DNA of 64,000 bases. It comes from Saururus chinensis (lineage: Eukaryota; Streptophyta; Magnoliopsida; Piperales; Saururaceae). The DNA lies in the NCBI GenBank assembly GCA_035235625.1, contig CP141146.1:24112501-24176500 (forward strand). The letters run 5' to 3'. Shown here one piece after another: positions 24,805 to 36,618 of this stretch (position 1 is its first letter; the number at the start of each line of letters is the position of its first letter). The position numbers and the translations under genes were made by a program. A model generated the notes under the pieces. That model was not told the DNA's origin, searched no databases, and saw only the letters and a list, made by a program, of their open reading frames with translations.

Positions 24805-25223
24805 TTATGCTGGCCATGTCCAGCAGGCATACCTACTGACCATGGCTAGTGCACTGGGGACAAACTTGTATGCTTTCATGTTGCCCCACTTCAAGAGGTC
24901 TCTCAAGAGGTTCATGGCAAATGACAACAGGAAAAAAACGAGGAAGAGAATGAAGCAGTTCTTTGGGAGAGACGAGAAACCTTCAACGCCCAAAAGTGAA
25001 ATTCCCCTGTAGATGGCGTCAGGTAGGCACTGTTTTATCACCGAGAAGGAAGGCCTTGGAGAAGATCAAGAACACAGGGTGCAATGATGTAGTCCATGGC
25101 CGTGCCAATGACTTGGTTGACAAACATGCGGCAGGGAAGTGGTGGAGACAATGCTCGTAATGATACCGCAGGCACCGTGCCAGTGAAGACACTGCCGCTG
25201 GACATGTCTTCCATTCGGTCTTC
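24805..25223 (-). pseudogene. YSL (Yellow Stripe-Like) transporter fragment
   Basis: On the minus strand three frames give successive YSL pieces. The first is MSSGSVFTGTV followed, after a gap, by RMFVNQVIGTAMDYIIAPC. Next is PVFLIFSKAFLLGD. Last is CLPDAIYRGISLLGVEGF, SSLPKNC and FAMNLLRDL. YSL members of the oligopeptide transporter family move metal-nicotianamine complexes across membranes and carry these motifs in the C-terminal half (MFVSQVIGTA, IAPC, AILGVEGFSALP, LRD). Two frame changes and an internal deletion make it non-functional. Only about 130 codons remain, with no intron needed to explain the fragment. Confidence 0.8.
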
Positions 25224-26635
25224 ATCTTAGACTTTTTATACTTTTACTCATGTTGGGCTGGTTTTGATATGTGGGTTCTGCAATTCTAAATTTGATATAC
25301 TAAGTTTGTGTTCTTGCTGATTTAGTGTTTGCATAGCTGTACTTATGGCTTCTGTTTGGGGTTTATGCTTTAGTTATGTTGTAATGTGCATCATGTGAAA
25401 TGGAATGGTGTATTTGCATGTTCTGGTTGGTGAAAAATAAGTTTGGATCTCAAGAAGAATGATTGTACTTTATGGTGAACACAATATTTTTTGGCCGTGT
25501 ATTATGAAATTGTGTGTTTTTGTCCCTTCAACTTGTATTGATTTCAAATAGGTTCAAAGTGCTTTAAATTTAGGGTAATTGGCAAATAAGATAGGTTTTG
25601 TTAGTTGTTGGTGAGAGAAAGTTCTAGTTTTGGGAAAATCCATTTTTTGGAGAGTTCTTTGGAATGGAACATGCATATACACGTTAATTTTAATGTTCAT
25701 TAATGTTCATGTATGCATAATTGTTGCTATTAGTAGGATATATGGCTAAATAAATTATCTGCATCTTATTGTTTTCCTTTTTGGTTTACTTGCTCAGGTT
25801 TTGCTTCAATTAGCAATCTAAAGTGCAGATTTTTGAGTTTGGGGTAATTAGGCCAAACTCATGGCTGCTGGTATTAATTTTTATTTGTTTAGGTTGATCA
25901 GGCGCCAAACTTCATTTGGAAGTTCTAGTGGTGTTCATCTATTAGCAGAAGAAAAAAGGGTCACCAGATTCTGGAGTATTAGGTGTTGTAGGCTTTCTAG
26001 GTAAGGGGAGGAAGGTGACGGACTATTTAATTACAGCTTATGGATGGAGTTCCACCTTTCAAAGAACTTTGTAACGGTCTTGATATCTCTCTATATATAA
26101 AAAACCGTTTTCATGTTGGTATTTTCTCTTTTTGATGTTGCCCTACCCAAAAGAAGTAATTGTTTAAGCCTATGAGAAGTGCAATGTATGCAAGCAAAAA
26201 ATTTATGGCATTACCCAAGTATTGAATACCGTGCATTTCAGCTAGTAGCTCAATGGTTTCTATTGTGGCCATTTAATCCTGTGAATGAATGAGGGTTGGG
26301 GTGATGGATTGTTGGCTCAAAGTTGTGTTGAATTTTCTATGCGACTGGACTTGGGCTGATGCAGAAAGGATGGGGAGTTGATGCCAATCCAGTCTTCAAT
26401 TCAACTGTGGCCACACTTCTATGAATATATTCACTGTCGTCTATTGTTGAAGGTTTATTGTTGTTATTCTTTTCTTAGTTACTTTTATTTTGTCAGTATT
26501 GTACTCTGTGTTTGGGTTCTCTGTCCACCCTCATTTTTTTGTAATCTTTGTTTTAAGTATTGATACTTATTTGAGTCAATTCTTTTTAACCTACTTCTTA
26601 TCCTGATTTATCTTGTTATTATTAGATAGTTGCTG
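25224..26635. other. Region with no recognised gene
   Basis: AT-rich DNA of ordinary composition. Short open frames show no family resemblance. It lies between the YSL and DIM1 fragments and may be part of the same captured or transposon-derived block. Confidence 0.35.
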
Positions 26636-26849
26636 ATGTATGAGTTGTACGACCCCTCAACTGTGATGTTTTTTCTTCAATAACAAGCATATTAAGATTG
26701 ATTTTGGCATCGTAAATAACAACAAGATCAATTGGGCCCTCAAAGACAAGCAAGAGTCCATTGGCATTGTGGAGACTGTTTACAGATGGGCAAGACAATG
26801 AAGAGGTTAGGTGATTGCTTTTTAAGATTATTCCACCAAGAACCCTTTA
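26636..26849 (+). pseudogene. DIM1/YLS8-like U5 snRNP protein, C-terminal fragment
   Basis: From ATG at 26636 the translation reads MYELYDPSTVMFF. After a one-base slip it continues NNKHIKIDFG, NNNKINWALKDKQ, IGIVETVYRWARQ and DYSTK. This is the C-terminal half of the thioredoxin-fold splicing factor DIM1 (YLS8 in Arabidopsis), a highly conserved U4/U6.U5 snRNP component. In-frame stops replace residues in the KGRGLVI region. The sequence upstream of MYEL is unrelated, so this is either a captured exon or a truncated copy. Confidence 0.85.
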
Positions 26850-27455
26850 AAAATTCTTGTATAATGACATTGTTTGCCGATTATATCAGCTTCAATGATG
26901 TTTAGATTAGTGGACGCTCAGTTGTGCTATTTTATAGATTGTAATACATGTGATACTACAGTGTGGTGAGACTGTCCTGATGGAGTTAAGTAATAGATGT
27001 TTCCCGTTTTACTAATGTTGAAGGCTTAAATTGAATTGAATCTCATTTATAGGTTGTAGATGGATGAAGCTAGCACGTCATCCTTCTGCATTATAAAAGT
27101 TCATATGTTTAATAACAAATTAATCTCCATTTTGAAGTTTTTTTGGCCAATTTGATATTAACAATCTCTTTTTAGTAACATAGAGTTTGTAATCTAGCTA
27201 GCTAGCAAAAGGAACTGTTGCTATTGCTTATGGTGAAGTAGAAAATGTATCTTGTAGATTGCATCCTTCCGTCCTTGCAACAACTTAGTGTGACCATCCT
27301 AATCAAGTACAACCTTATGGTATAATGAATTCGTTTTGTCCCTAGCTCTCTTCACAATATCTTTATTAAGAGGGAGCTGTTCGAAACCAACTCTCATATT
27401 TCGTAGCACTATTCATAATAAAGATCAAGAAATTATCCTTCGCGGTAGGGGCTCA
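26850..27455. other. No gene seen
   Basis: AT-rich spacer between the DIM1 fragment and the tandem array, with no recognisable features. Confidence 0.35.
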
Positions 27456-27459
27456 CATT

Positions 27460-28220
27460 AGGATATTCATACATTGTCGGGGGGCACCCACCATGAGAGC
27501 CATGCCAGAAGTTATCACGTGCAAGATGTAGAGGTCTTATTCCCTCGAGGTAGGCACCCATTGTATAAACCTTCATACATTATCGAGGGGTGCCTACCGT
27601 GAGCGTCATTCTAGAAGTTCCCCCTGTGGTTCATATAGAGGCCTTACTCCCTCTTGGTGGGAACCCCCCTATATTTATATTCATACGTTGTCAGGGGATT
27701 CCCACTGTGAGAGCCATCTTAGATGTTCTCCTTGGCTCACATAGAGGTTTTACTCCCCCTCATTTGTTGTTGTGAGGAGTCCACCATGAGCACCATTTCA
27801 AAAGTTCCCCTATGTAGTTCACATAGAGGCTTTACTTCCTCGTTGTGGGTACCCCCGTATATAACTTCATAAGTTGTCAAGGGGGCCCACTGTGAAAGCC
27901 ATTCCAAAAGTTTTCTCTCGCTCACATACAGGCCTTACTCCCTCGTGGTGGGCACCCACTGTATATAACTTCATGTGTTGTCGGGGGGTGCCCACCGTAT
28001 GCCCCATTCTAGAAGTTTCCCATGGTCTACATAGAGGCCTTACTCCCTCATGGTGGACACCCCTGTATATAACTTCATACATTGTCCAGAAGATGGGGGG
28101 GGGGGGGGGGGGGAGGGGTGTGCATGCCTTGAGAACCATTCCAGAAGTTATCCTGTGCAATGTGCAGAGGCCTTATTACCTCATAGTGGGCACCTCGAGG
28201 GGTGCCCACTATGAGCGTCG
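27460..28220. repeat. ~105 bp GC-rich tandem array with GGTGGGCACCC palindromes
   Basis: TTCATAC-TTGTCGGGGGG-like blocks recur at about 27472, 27582, 27688, 27873, 27977 and 28080. Each is followed by GAGAGCCATTCCAGAAGTT, CACATAGAGGCCTTACTCCCTC and GGTGGGCACCC. Each unit can form small hairpins. In layout (GC palindrome plus an AGAAGTT/AGAAGGTT motif) it resembles the arrays in the MULEs at 45180 and 55185, though the sequences differ. A 19 bp G run at 28095-28113 interrupts one unit. Confidence 0.8.
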
Positions 28221-28639
28221 CTCAAAAAGTTCTTCCATAGAAATGATCATGTCTATGATACTGTAGAGTCTCCCGTTGTTCCACAAATGCTTTCTGAGCT
28301 AAAACCTTACATAAAAAAATGAAGGACCTCGGTACTCAGTAAGATTTCTAAGATTACACATTGCATGATGCAAAATGTAAAAAAAAAAAACACAGAGTGC
28401 AACTTCTAGAAGATAAATTACACAAATTAAGCTTCTTATCGGTCATAAAAAATCATTGTGAGCATTGACATTGTTCAAGAACGTGACCAAACTCATGAAC
28501 CGAAGAACAAATGCTATGAGCACAACCATTTATATAAAAGTTAAAAACTTTCTACAAACAACAAGAGAAAATGGGTGAATGTGAACAACTAATTAATGAT
28601 ACAGAAAATCCTTACAAGAACTTGCAAAGTTGCCTAGGT

Positions 28640-28716
28640 TTTTTTTGGCACATGCAATAAAAATCTTAAAAGTAGCACTTTTTTGGCACATGCAATAAAA
28701 ATCTTAAAAGTAGCAC
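28640..28716. repeat. Tandem duplication of ~38 bp
   Basis: TTTTTTGGCACATGCAATAAAA...AAGTAGCAC occurs twice back to back without visible divergence, so the duplication is recent. Confidence 0.8.
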
Positions 28717-29159
28717 TGGTTTTACAAGGTTTGCCCTGCATTCCTTCTGACAAATCTTCTGCGAATCTGTTACTAAATGCCACCTTTGGAATAAGATTAG
28801 GAGAGGTAAAATACCACTCTCTGAAGTTTTGCTGTCGTGAATGCAGGGAAGAAGGCCGGTGACTATAGATCCATGACAAGAGAGATATTGTTTTGTTCTG
28901 GGTTTAATTGGGGTAATGAGATGAGAGATTTCGTTGGGGTAGATGGGGTATAGGAGAAACAAAAAAATAACTAGAATTTCTTCACTTATGGGGTATTAAG
29001 GAGTTTTTTGGGGTGCAAATAGACACATTCTTTTCATGCATAGATAATTTTTTTTTTTTACTGTTTTACTCTTATACTTTCGCTTCTACCACTCACCCCG
29101 GTCCCCGAAGACATCTTCTTACACCACTACCTTTTTTAGGGAGAGACCTTCCCATTCCC

Positions 29160-29470
29160 TAATAGACTTCTTCACTCCAAATGATGGTGGGAATGACATC
29201 TTGAGCATGAACGTACTCCATTGACTCCTCTGTTGCAATTCTTATTTGCACCCTGACATCACTCACTATCAACCTCTACCTCATCTCAGCCCTGCCATCA
29301 CTTTTCCTCCTCTCCACCAACACCACCCTACTCGTTGTAGGGCCGAACAACCCCATCTCCTGAGTTGAACTGTTCGAAGAAGCCTTGGCTAGGTCCACAA
29401 TGTAACTAAGGGACAGCTCGTATGCCGACTCCGGCATGTTCTGCACCATCTCCATCAGCTCCCACTAGCC
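29160..29470 (-). pseudogene. Possible captured plant gene fragment
   Basis: On the minus strand one frame reads ELMEMVQNMPESAYELSLSY followed by IVDLAKAS, then about 60 further residues with a stop. The pattern resembles short plant proteins of unknown function with an xLPxSxYELSLxDLVE motif. The region is more GC-rich than its surroundings. I cannot assign a function, and chance similarity is possible. Confidence 0.35.
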
Positions 29471-29783
29471 CCTTATGGTGACCAGCTACCTCGGCGATGC
29501 TGGCGGCTGGTTCAACCTGCAGAGAGGTGGGATGAAGACCCAGAGAGATCAATGTTGACCATGGCCAGCATCTGCTGGCTCTAGCCATGGCTTGCGCTAG
29601 CCACAGTTGATGTTGGCCATGGCCATGCATTGCCAGAGACATTTGGCCTCGATTGCCCAATGGGGCAAAGGGTAGACGTTCAATTCTATTACAAAGGGGG
29701 CATGGTAGTCTTTTTATTGTTACTTTCTTTAAATGAAAGGATTTATGACAGTGGAACCTAACTATATTTTCTTACGTAATTAT

Positions 29784-32243
29784 TGTTGGACAAGGGTATG
29801 GACTCGGGCCCATTTTGGTCCAATATATTCGATGTCCGGGTAAGCCGGAAAAGGCCACGGAGTCCAAGGTTGGTGGGGGTGGTTGTGCCGGCCCCACGTG
29901 AGCCATCCTGATACTAATTTGATTGGTACCTTCATTCATCACAACGCACACTTGGCACATGACTAGGATGTGCATTAACAGGCTATGGAGCCCGACTCAC
30001 GAATTATGTGTTGATGGTCAAACCCGTGGTTAGCGAGGGTTGACCCTATTGCAGGATTGGCCGTGTGCAAGGGGTCCATGCCTTTGCAGGCTCTGAGAGA
30101 TAGAGCCCACTCCCGTTGTGTATGACCCTCTTATATTAAACTTGAAAAACTCAGCAGAAGTCCATTAAGTTAAGACCATCCTTAAGCCCAATTAGAGAGG
30201 GATTAGTGAGGGGTATTTAAGGGAGAATAAGAGATGAAAAGCCCTATCTTTGGGCCGGCTGCTCTCCTTCTGTTGTTACGTCTGAAACAAGACTATGAAG
30301 AAGTCAAATTCAGATTTGTTTTAATTGCCAATTATAGTAGACAAGGTCGATCCACAGGGAAAACCTTGTGCAACAAAGAAAATTATTACGAAAAATAGAA
30401 GAAGGAAAAATTAAGAAAGAAAGACTAGAAGAGTATTGAGGCAATAAAGAGTTAAGAAATCAATAAGATAAAACACTAAGGCATTAAGGGTCATTGTAAC
30501 ATCTAATGATGTTCTTCATGTGTCATGTTATCTTAGTTAGAATCGAATGAAGATTCTATCTAACCAGAAGATATGAACATTAAAATTAAAAATAAAGAGA
30601 GAAAATGCTTTCGATAGATGAAGGATAAAAACAATTGTCTCTTCACGATTTCTATATATCAAAATCACAAAAGATCAAGAAGGAGAGCCTTCAAGCATCT
30701 TATGTATCCCAATCACAAAGAAACAAGAAAAAAAATAATATTAAATGAACATTACTTCAAATAACCAATATTTACTTAAAACCATTAATGAAACATGAAT
30801 AAAACTCTATTAGATTGTTACAAATCACCTCTAGCCTTAGCTTGAGAGCTTAGAAAGTTATTACATTAAAACTAAAAATAAAAATACAAAAGAAGAGAAG
30901 AAATATAGGAGAAGAGAGCTCCAAAGAGGAGGGGATGATCCATCTACCACGTCCACCCTTTTATTTATAGGATTAGAAGGGGTTGCTTTAAAGGGGAAAG
31001 TCCAATCATATATCTAGATTGCATCCTGATTGATTGCTTGATTGATTACTTCTTTGGCAATGATTAGATGTTAAATGAATCAACTAAATCAATAATTTAT
31101 TTAGCAAATAAGTATTTTTGAGTCTTCATTTAGTTATCCAATCAGCCTCATTGTCTTTCCTTATGTATATCAAACACAACCAATGAAAAGATTCTCCATG
31201 TACTGGCCTCGGGTTAATTAACTAGTTGTCCCTTTTCATGTCCAATTCGACCCATACATCTTTGGAATTTGGAATTTTGAATTTAATCCTGAAATAACAA
31301 CTGTAGCCATGAAAGTCTTCTATCTAATGCCACCAGAATCGTATCAATCTGAATTATACTTAGAAAGATATGGTCAAAATACAACACTATGTCAATCTGT
31401 CCAAATCAGCTTCTTCCCAAATTTAGTATTCTTGATGCAAATCTCAAATCCAACGGGTCCAAAAGGTTGTGTTTGACCATTCCATGCATTCTTAGACCAT
31501 TAAGAGCCCATTCTTGACTTTTAAATAAGTTTAGGTAGTTGGGCTTCACTTCTTCTTCTACTTAGATCCTGTTGAATCCCATTTAAACATATAAACACAA
31601 CTGAGGTCCAACTAACCTATTCAAAAAAGAAATAGCCCAAATAAGCAATGAGTTATCACAAAGTATGATTGCAATGAAAGATTTCAAATCATCTAATTGA
31701 ACATTATTTTAGTGTATCACCTTCTCTCCTCTCTCCCAATTCCACCCCCCATCTCTCCCTCTAGGTGTGGCCTCCTCTTGTCTTTGGAAGAAAGCTGTTG
31801 GACGCCCCTCTCTATTCCTCTCTCACGCTCTCTTAGTGAGGTAATTGAAGGAGAAGACTCTCGACACTATTTGGGACATCAAGGAAGGGCTTTGGGATGC
31901 CATCTTTGTTAAGATTTTCATCCAAGATCAAGGTGGTAGAGGGATCAACACATTCAAGGTAAAATCCCCTTCTCTTTTTAATTATATTGAGATTTATTGC
32001 ATTCGGATGATGGTATGAAGGTTATGATGGCATTCTAGGGGCTGATCAGCCCAAGGTTAGTAAGTCCTTGCTGCTTAATTTCATTTTGACTTATGCATGC
32101 TCTAAGTTGGATAGTATATTGATTATTGATTTGCAATTATATGCATGTTTGTGTAGATTATTGATTAAAGTTTTGATTTTTAATTAGTGCACCATCTGCA
32201 AGGCCCTGGGACCACCACACTTTCTCCGGCTAGACACTCTCCA
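29784..32243 (+). mobile_element. 5' LTR of copia B, split by a solo LTR
   Basis: The segments 29784-30270 and 31720-32243 together match the 3' LTR at 36619-36882 plus 40041-40775, apart from each copy's own insertion. Shared landmarks are GTATGGACTCGGGCCCA, GGGGTATTTAAGGGAGAATAAGAG and TTATGCATGCTCTAAGTTGGAT. Confidence 0.9.
30271..31719. mobile_element. Solo LTR (1449 bp) nested in the copia B 5' LTR
   Basis: It begins TGTTGTTACGTC and ends TTAGTGTATCA, flanked by a CCTTC direct repeat (30266-30270 and 31720-31724). The sister LTR at about 40255 reads CTCTCCTTCTCTCCTC with a single CCTTC, which is the empty site. The sequence contains GGTCGATCCACAGGGA, a motif often seen in Tat/Ogre-type Ty3/gypsy LTRs. 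No coding region is present, so it is a solo LTR. Confidence 0.85.
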
Positions 32244-32244
32244 A

Positions 32245-32257
32245 TGGTATTAGAGCC
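32245..32257 (+). promoter_or_regulatory. Primer-binding site of copia B
   Basis: TGGTATTAGAGCC starts one base after the 5' LTR end. It is complementary to the 3' end of initiator methionine tRNA with one change from the usual TGGTATCAGAGCC. Confidence 0.85.
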
Positions 32258-33208
32258 TAGGATTGGGGTTTAGGTCGCTGATTTGATTAGAAATCAAATC
32301 GATTTACCCGATTTAGGGTTTTGGATGTTCGAAAAGGGGAAACCTTAAATTGATCAATTTACATGTGTTATCCATAGGGATTTTATAATTAAGTTAAAAT
32401 TGAATGTATTTGAGACTATTTTTCATAATTTGTTTGTTGGAAATTGGATGATTAGATTGTTAATTGCATTTAGTGCATTTGGGCACTTGTAGGGGCAAAA
32501 GGGTCATTTTGCCCTTGTGGTTTTTTACCGAAATTAATTTCTCTAATCACTTCCTGCTCACACATGCACTTGCTGGTAGCAAGATTAAATTAATTTTTAT
32601 TTTTAGATTTAATTGATTTAGTGAATTAAAAATTGTGTGAATTGATTATTATAGCCCTCGGGGCATTTTGGTCAATTTTACTTAGGCTGCATATGTGCCT
32701 ATTTGTTTTCTATACTGAATTGTATTCTTTGTGTTATATACTCATTAAATAGTTGCTGAGTGTATAGTTTTGGTGTGTCTTTCAAGGTTGAAAAGACCAA
32801 AACAGCTCTAGGGCTATTTTTGTAATTTTGCACCAAATTTTTCTAGATAGAAAATTAAAATTCCAGCAACCTCAAGAGGTTTTATTTTCTGTTTTTTGTG
32901 ATGAGTGGGGTGTTCAAGGGATTTCATAAATCATAAACACCTAATTGCTTAATTAGGGCAACTTTCCTTAAGGGGTAGTTAGGGGTTTTCACTTTATAGT
33001 GACTCAAACCTAATTTAAGTGCAATGAAGTAAAGTAACTCAGCATAATATAATTTCTCCCTTTTCTTTGTTGTTAGATTAAGAAAGTCTAAATAATAATT
33101 ACCTAAGAAGCTTTTGGCCAACTAGAGTATACATTTAATTTTCTCTGCTTTTGCCCAACCAGAGTATACATTTAATGTTTTCTTTACCTTATTCTTTGTA
33201 GTTACACA

Positions 33209-36200
33209 ATGGCTTCAAAGATGGTCACATTAGAATCAGGGAAGACTGAAAAGCTAAATGCTAATAACTAGTTGGTATGGAAGAGGAGGATATATCATAT
33301 CCTCATAGTCTCTGATATTGCTCATGTCATAGAGCAGATTATTGAGCCACTGCTAGAGAGTTGTTCAGCTGCTCAAAAGAAAGCTTATGAAAAACTGAAG
33401 GATGATGAGAACAAGGGTAGGTCTACCATTCTAACTTTCCTAGAGAAAAAGATGAAAAGGCTCTTTGAAAAGTACAAGATTGCTAGAGAGATGCTAGAGG
33501 CTGTCTCTATGGGGTATGGGGAGCAAACAGAGGCTCATAAGAGGATGTTGCACTTTAAGTATTAGAACTTAAGGATGAAGGAGGAAGATGATGTGAATCA
33601 GCATCTGAGTGTCATGTCTATCATTGCTGATGACTTGGATACATTGGATGACCCCATCTCCTAGGGAGTCTAGGTGTCTACTTTGTTGAACAACCTTCCT
33701 AAGTCATGGGAAAGTGTGGTGGTCTACCTCAACATGAGTGACCAGAAGCTTACAATGGAGGCTCTGACGGCAAAGCTTATGCTTGAGCAGGAAATGAAGA
33801 ACTATGTGAATGCTTCAGGTGCTGCTACTACCAACTTGGCAGAGAGCTCTGGTGGAGGCAAGAAATGTGGACAAGGGCCAGGTCCTTCAAAGAAAAGAGC
33901 TTTCAAGAAAAAGGAGAAGAAGCCTCAGAACAAGGACAATGGCAAAGGGAATAACAAACCTCACAGTGCTTGCTTCGAGTGTGGCCAGGTGGGCCACTTG
34001 AAAGCTATTTGTCTCCAGAAGGATGTCCAGTCAAGCAACAACAACAAGGGCAAGAATAGGGAAATTGTGTGTGCTGTCTCAGAGGTGATGGTATCTGACA
34101 TCTAGGAGAAGACTTGGTGGCTGGATTCTGGAGCCACTGTCCACGTGTCTCATTCAAGGGGATCCAGGGGTGAGATGATTAACCTCATGCCATGTCACAA
34201 CAAAGTCTTCATTGGCAATAACACATACTACTAGGTGGAGGCCATGGGGAACTACAGGATTCCTCTGAAGGAAGGGTCTACCCTGGTGTTTACTGATTTA
34301 CTCTATGCTCCCTCCATTAGGAAGAATTTGATTTCAATCCCTATTATGAGTAGGAAGGGGTTTGAAGTTAGAATCAAGGGGAGCAAGACCACTGTGGGTA
34401 AGGGTAGAACTATATATTTTACTGCTTCTTTAGTATATGGTTTATATTATTTGGATGTAATGGACTCTCTTGAATCTAATGAAATAAACTCTTCTGAGTA
34501 TCTTGTACTGCCTATGGATGATGCCTTGTTGTGGCATATTCGTTTGTGTCATGTGAATGTAGACAAACTATATAGGACGTCGAACACGGGGTTGTTACCC
34601 AAAATATCCAAAGACCTACGAGTGTTTGAGGATTGCTTATCGTGAAAGATGAGCATACAATCCTTCCAAAAGGGACAAAGGCAAAATAAACTGTTAGGGG
34701 TGGTTCATTATGATATCTGTGGGCCGCTGAATGTTCAGACCCATAGAGGGATGACATACTTCATCGCATTTATAGATGACTATTCAAGATACGGGTACAT
34801 GTATTTAATAAACAGGAAGTCTGATGCCTTAGATAAATGTAAGGATTTTAAAGCTAGGATGAGACCCAGTTAGGCAAGAAAGTAAAAATCTTGAGGACTG
34901 ACAGGGGTGGCGAGTCCTCTGACTTGTCTAAGGGAAAGAAGACCTTCAACACGGTTGAAATACTTCTATACAATGATAGGGGAGGACAACATCACGTTAG
35001 ATGAACCCATTCTAGATGACCTGATTACCCTTAAGAAAGCTTTGAGTCCTCTAGATGCTCAAGAATGACAGAATGCTATTAAGGAAAAGATGAACTCTAT
35101 CCTAAAGAACAAGGTCTGGGAGATAGTGGATCTACCTGAAGGGCGTAAGCCTATTGGGTGTAAATGGATCTTCAAAAAGAAGCTTAAGGCAAATAGGTCA
35201 ATAGATAAGTACAAGGCGAGATTAGTGCCCAAAGGGTCCACCCAAGTGTATGGGATGAACTTTAAAGAGACATACTCTCCTATGTCAAGATTTGACTCAA
35301 TCAAATGTCTCTTGGCATGCATTACTTACTTTGATTTAGAGCTACACCAAATAGATGTAAAGACTGCCTTTCTAAATGGAGATTTAGAGGATATTTATAT
35401 GGAACAACTGCAGGGTTTTGTTGTTCCTGAAGAGGAACATAAAGTGTGCAAGCTAATAAAATCATTGTATGACCTAAAACAATCTTTGAGGAAATATTAC
35501 TTCACTTTTCACAAGGTGATTAGTAAGTATGGGTTCATAGTGAACAAGCACGATCATTGTGTCTATACCTTCTGGGATGGGGCTAGGTATATGATGTTGT
35601 CATTGTATGTAGACGACATACTCTTGATGGGAAATGACCTAAGTATGCTAGTCAGTTTAAAGGAATGGCTCAAAACCCAGTTCAAGATGAAAGACATGGG
35701 TGAGGTATCCTACATCCTTGGGTTGAAGATTGATAGAGATAGAAAGGCTAAAAAGCTTAGTATATCTCAAGAGTCATACATAGACAGCGTCCTTAAATGC
35801 TTCAATGTCATTGGTTGGAAAACTATTGAGTCCCTTTTTTACAAAGGTATAGTGTTGTCTAAGAGTATGGCTCCTCGAACTAAGGAAGACAGACTCCGGA
35901 AGGAGTCAATACCATATGCATAGGAAATTGGCAGATTGATGTATGCCATGATATGCATGAGGCCTAATTTGAGTTTTGTGGTAAGCTCGTTGAGCTGTTA
36001 CCAAGCAGACCTTGGACTTCAACACTAGCAAGCAATGAAGAGGGTATTTCGGTACCTTTTAGGTTCTAAAAGTTTAAAACTCACTTATCATACAGAAAGT
36101 CTATCATTGGTAGTGATTTAGACTATGCAGGGGATCCATATGACATGAAATCCATTGCCGGATTTGTCTTCATGTTTAGAGGCGGGGCTATATCATGGGT

Positions 36201-36570
36201 AAGCAAGAAATAGAAGAGTGTTTCTAAGTCTACTAAGGAAGCTGAGTTTTATGCATGTAGTATTGCAGCTTCCTAGGCAGTATGGATAAAGGAGTTTTTA
36301 GCAAGATTGGGGATAGAAAACTGGACTAATGCTTATGTCCAGATTTATTGTGATAATCTGGCAACAATGTCGACACTTAAGAATGGGGAGATCAGTCCCA
36401 GAGGTAAGCACATTGAGGTGCATTACTATTAAATTGTTGACATGCTACAGAGGAGAAAAGTGATTATGTCATATTCCTATTGCTGAGATGTTGGCAGATC
36501 CGTTCACTAAGGCCTTAACGACAGATCTTTTTTCTAAGCATGCTTATAGCATTGGTCTTCGACAGGACTA
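33209..36570 (+). pseudogene. Copia B gag-pol
   Basis: Starting at ATG 33209 (MASKMVTLESGK), one frame runs through most of gag and pol. Gag has a CCHC knuckle CFECGQVGHLKAIC near 33983. The protease WWLDSGATVHV is near 34114. GAG-pre-integrase (LLWHIRLCHVN) is near 34530. The integrase N-part (VVHYDICGPL, FIAFIDDYSRYGYMYL) is at 34690-34810, followed by LRTDRGGESS. RT at 35090-35923 has WEIVDLPEGRKPIGCKWIFK, QIDVKTAFLNGDL and the catalytic LYVDDILLMGND. RNase H (EAEFYACSIAAS) is near 36240. Most of the integrase second half is deleted near 34960. At least seven in-frame stops are TAG within CTAG. The intact RT core and the otherwise continuous frame show decay mainly by point mutation. Confidence 0.9.
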
Positions 36571-36609
36571 GTGCAAGTCGCTCTTGGACCATATGAGCCC
36601 TTCACCCAT

Positions 36610-36618
36610 AGTGGGGGA
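36610..36618 (+). promoter_or_regulatory. Polypurine tract of copia B
   Basis: AGTGGGGGA(T) immediately precedes the 3' LTR TGTTAGACC and would prime plus-strand DNA synthesis. Confidence 0.8.

Noticed and set aside
33209..36280. TAG readthrough or recoding in copia B
   Set aside because: The stops cluster in CTAG and other lesions exist (integrase deletion, frameshift near 36110), so methylation-driven decay is the simpler explanation.
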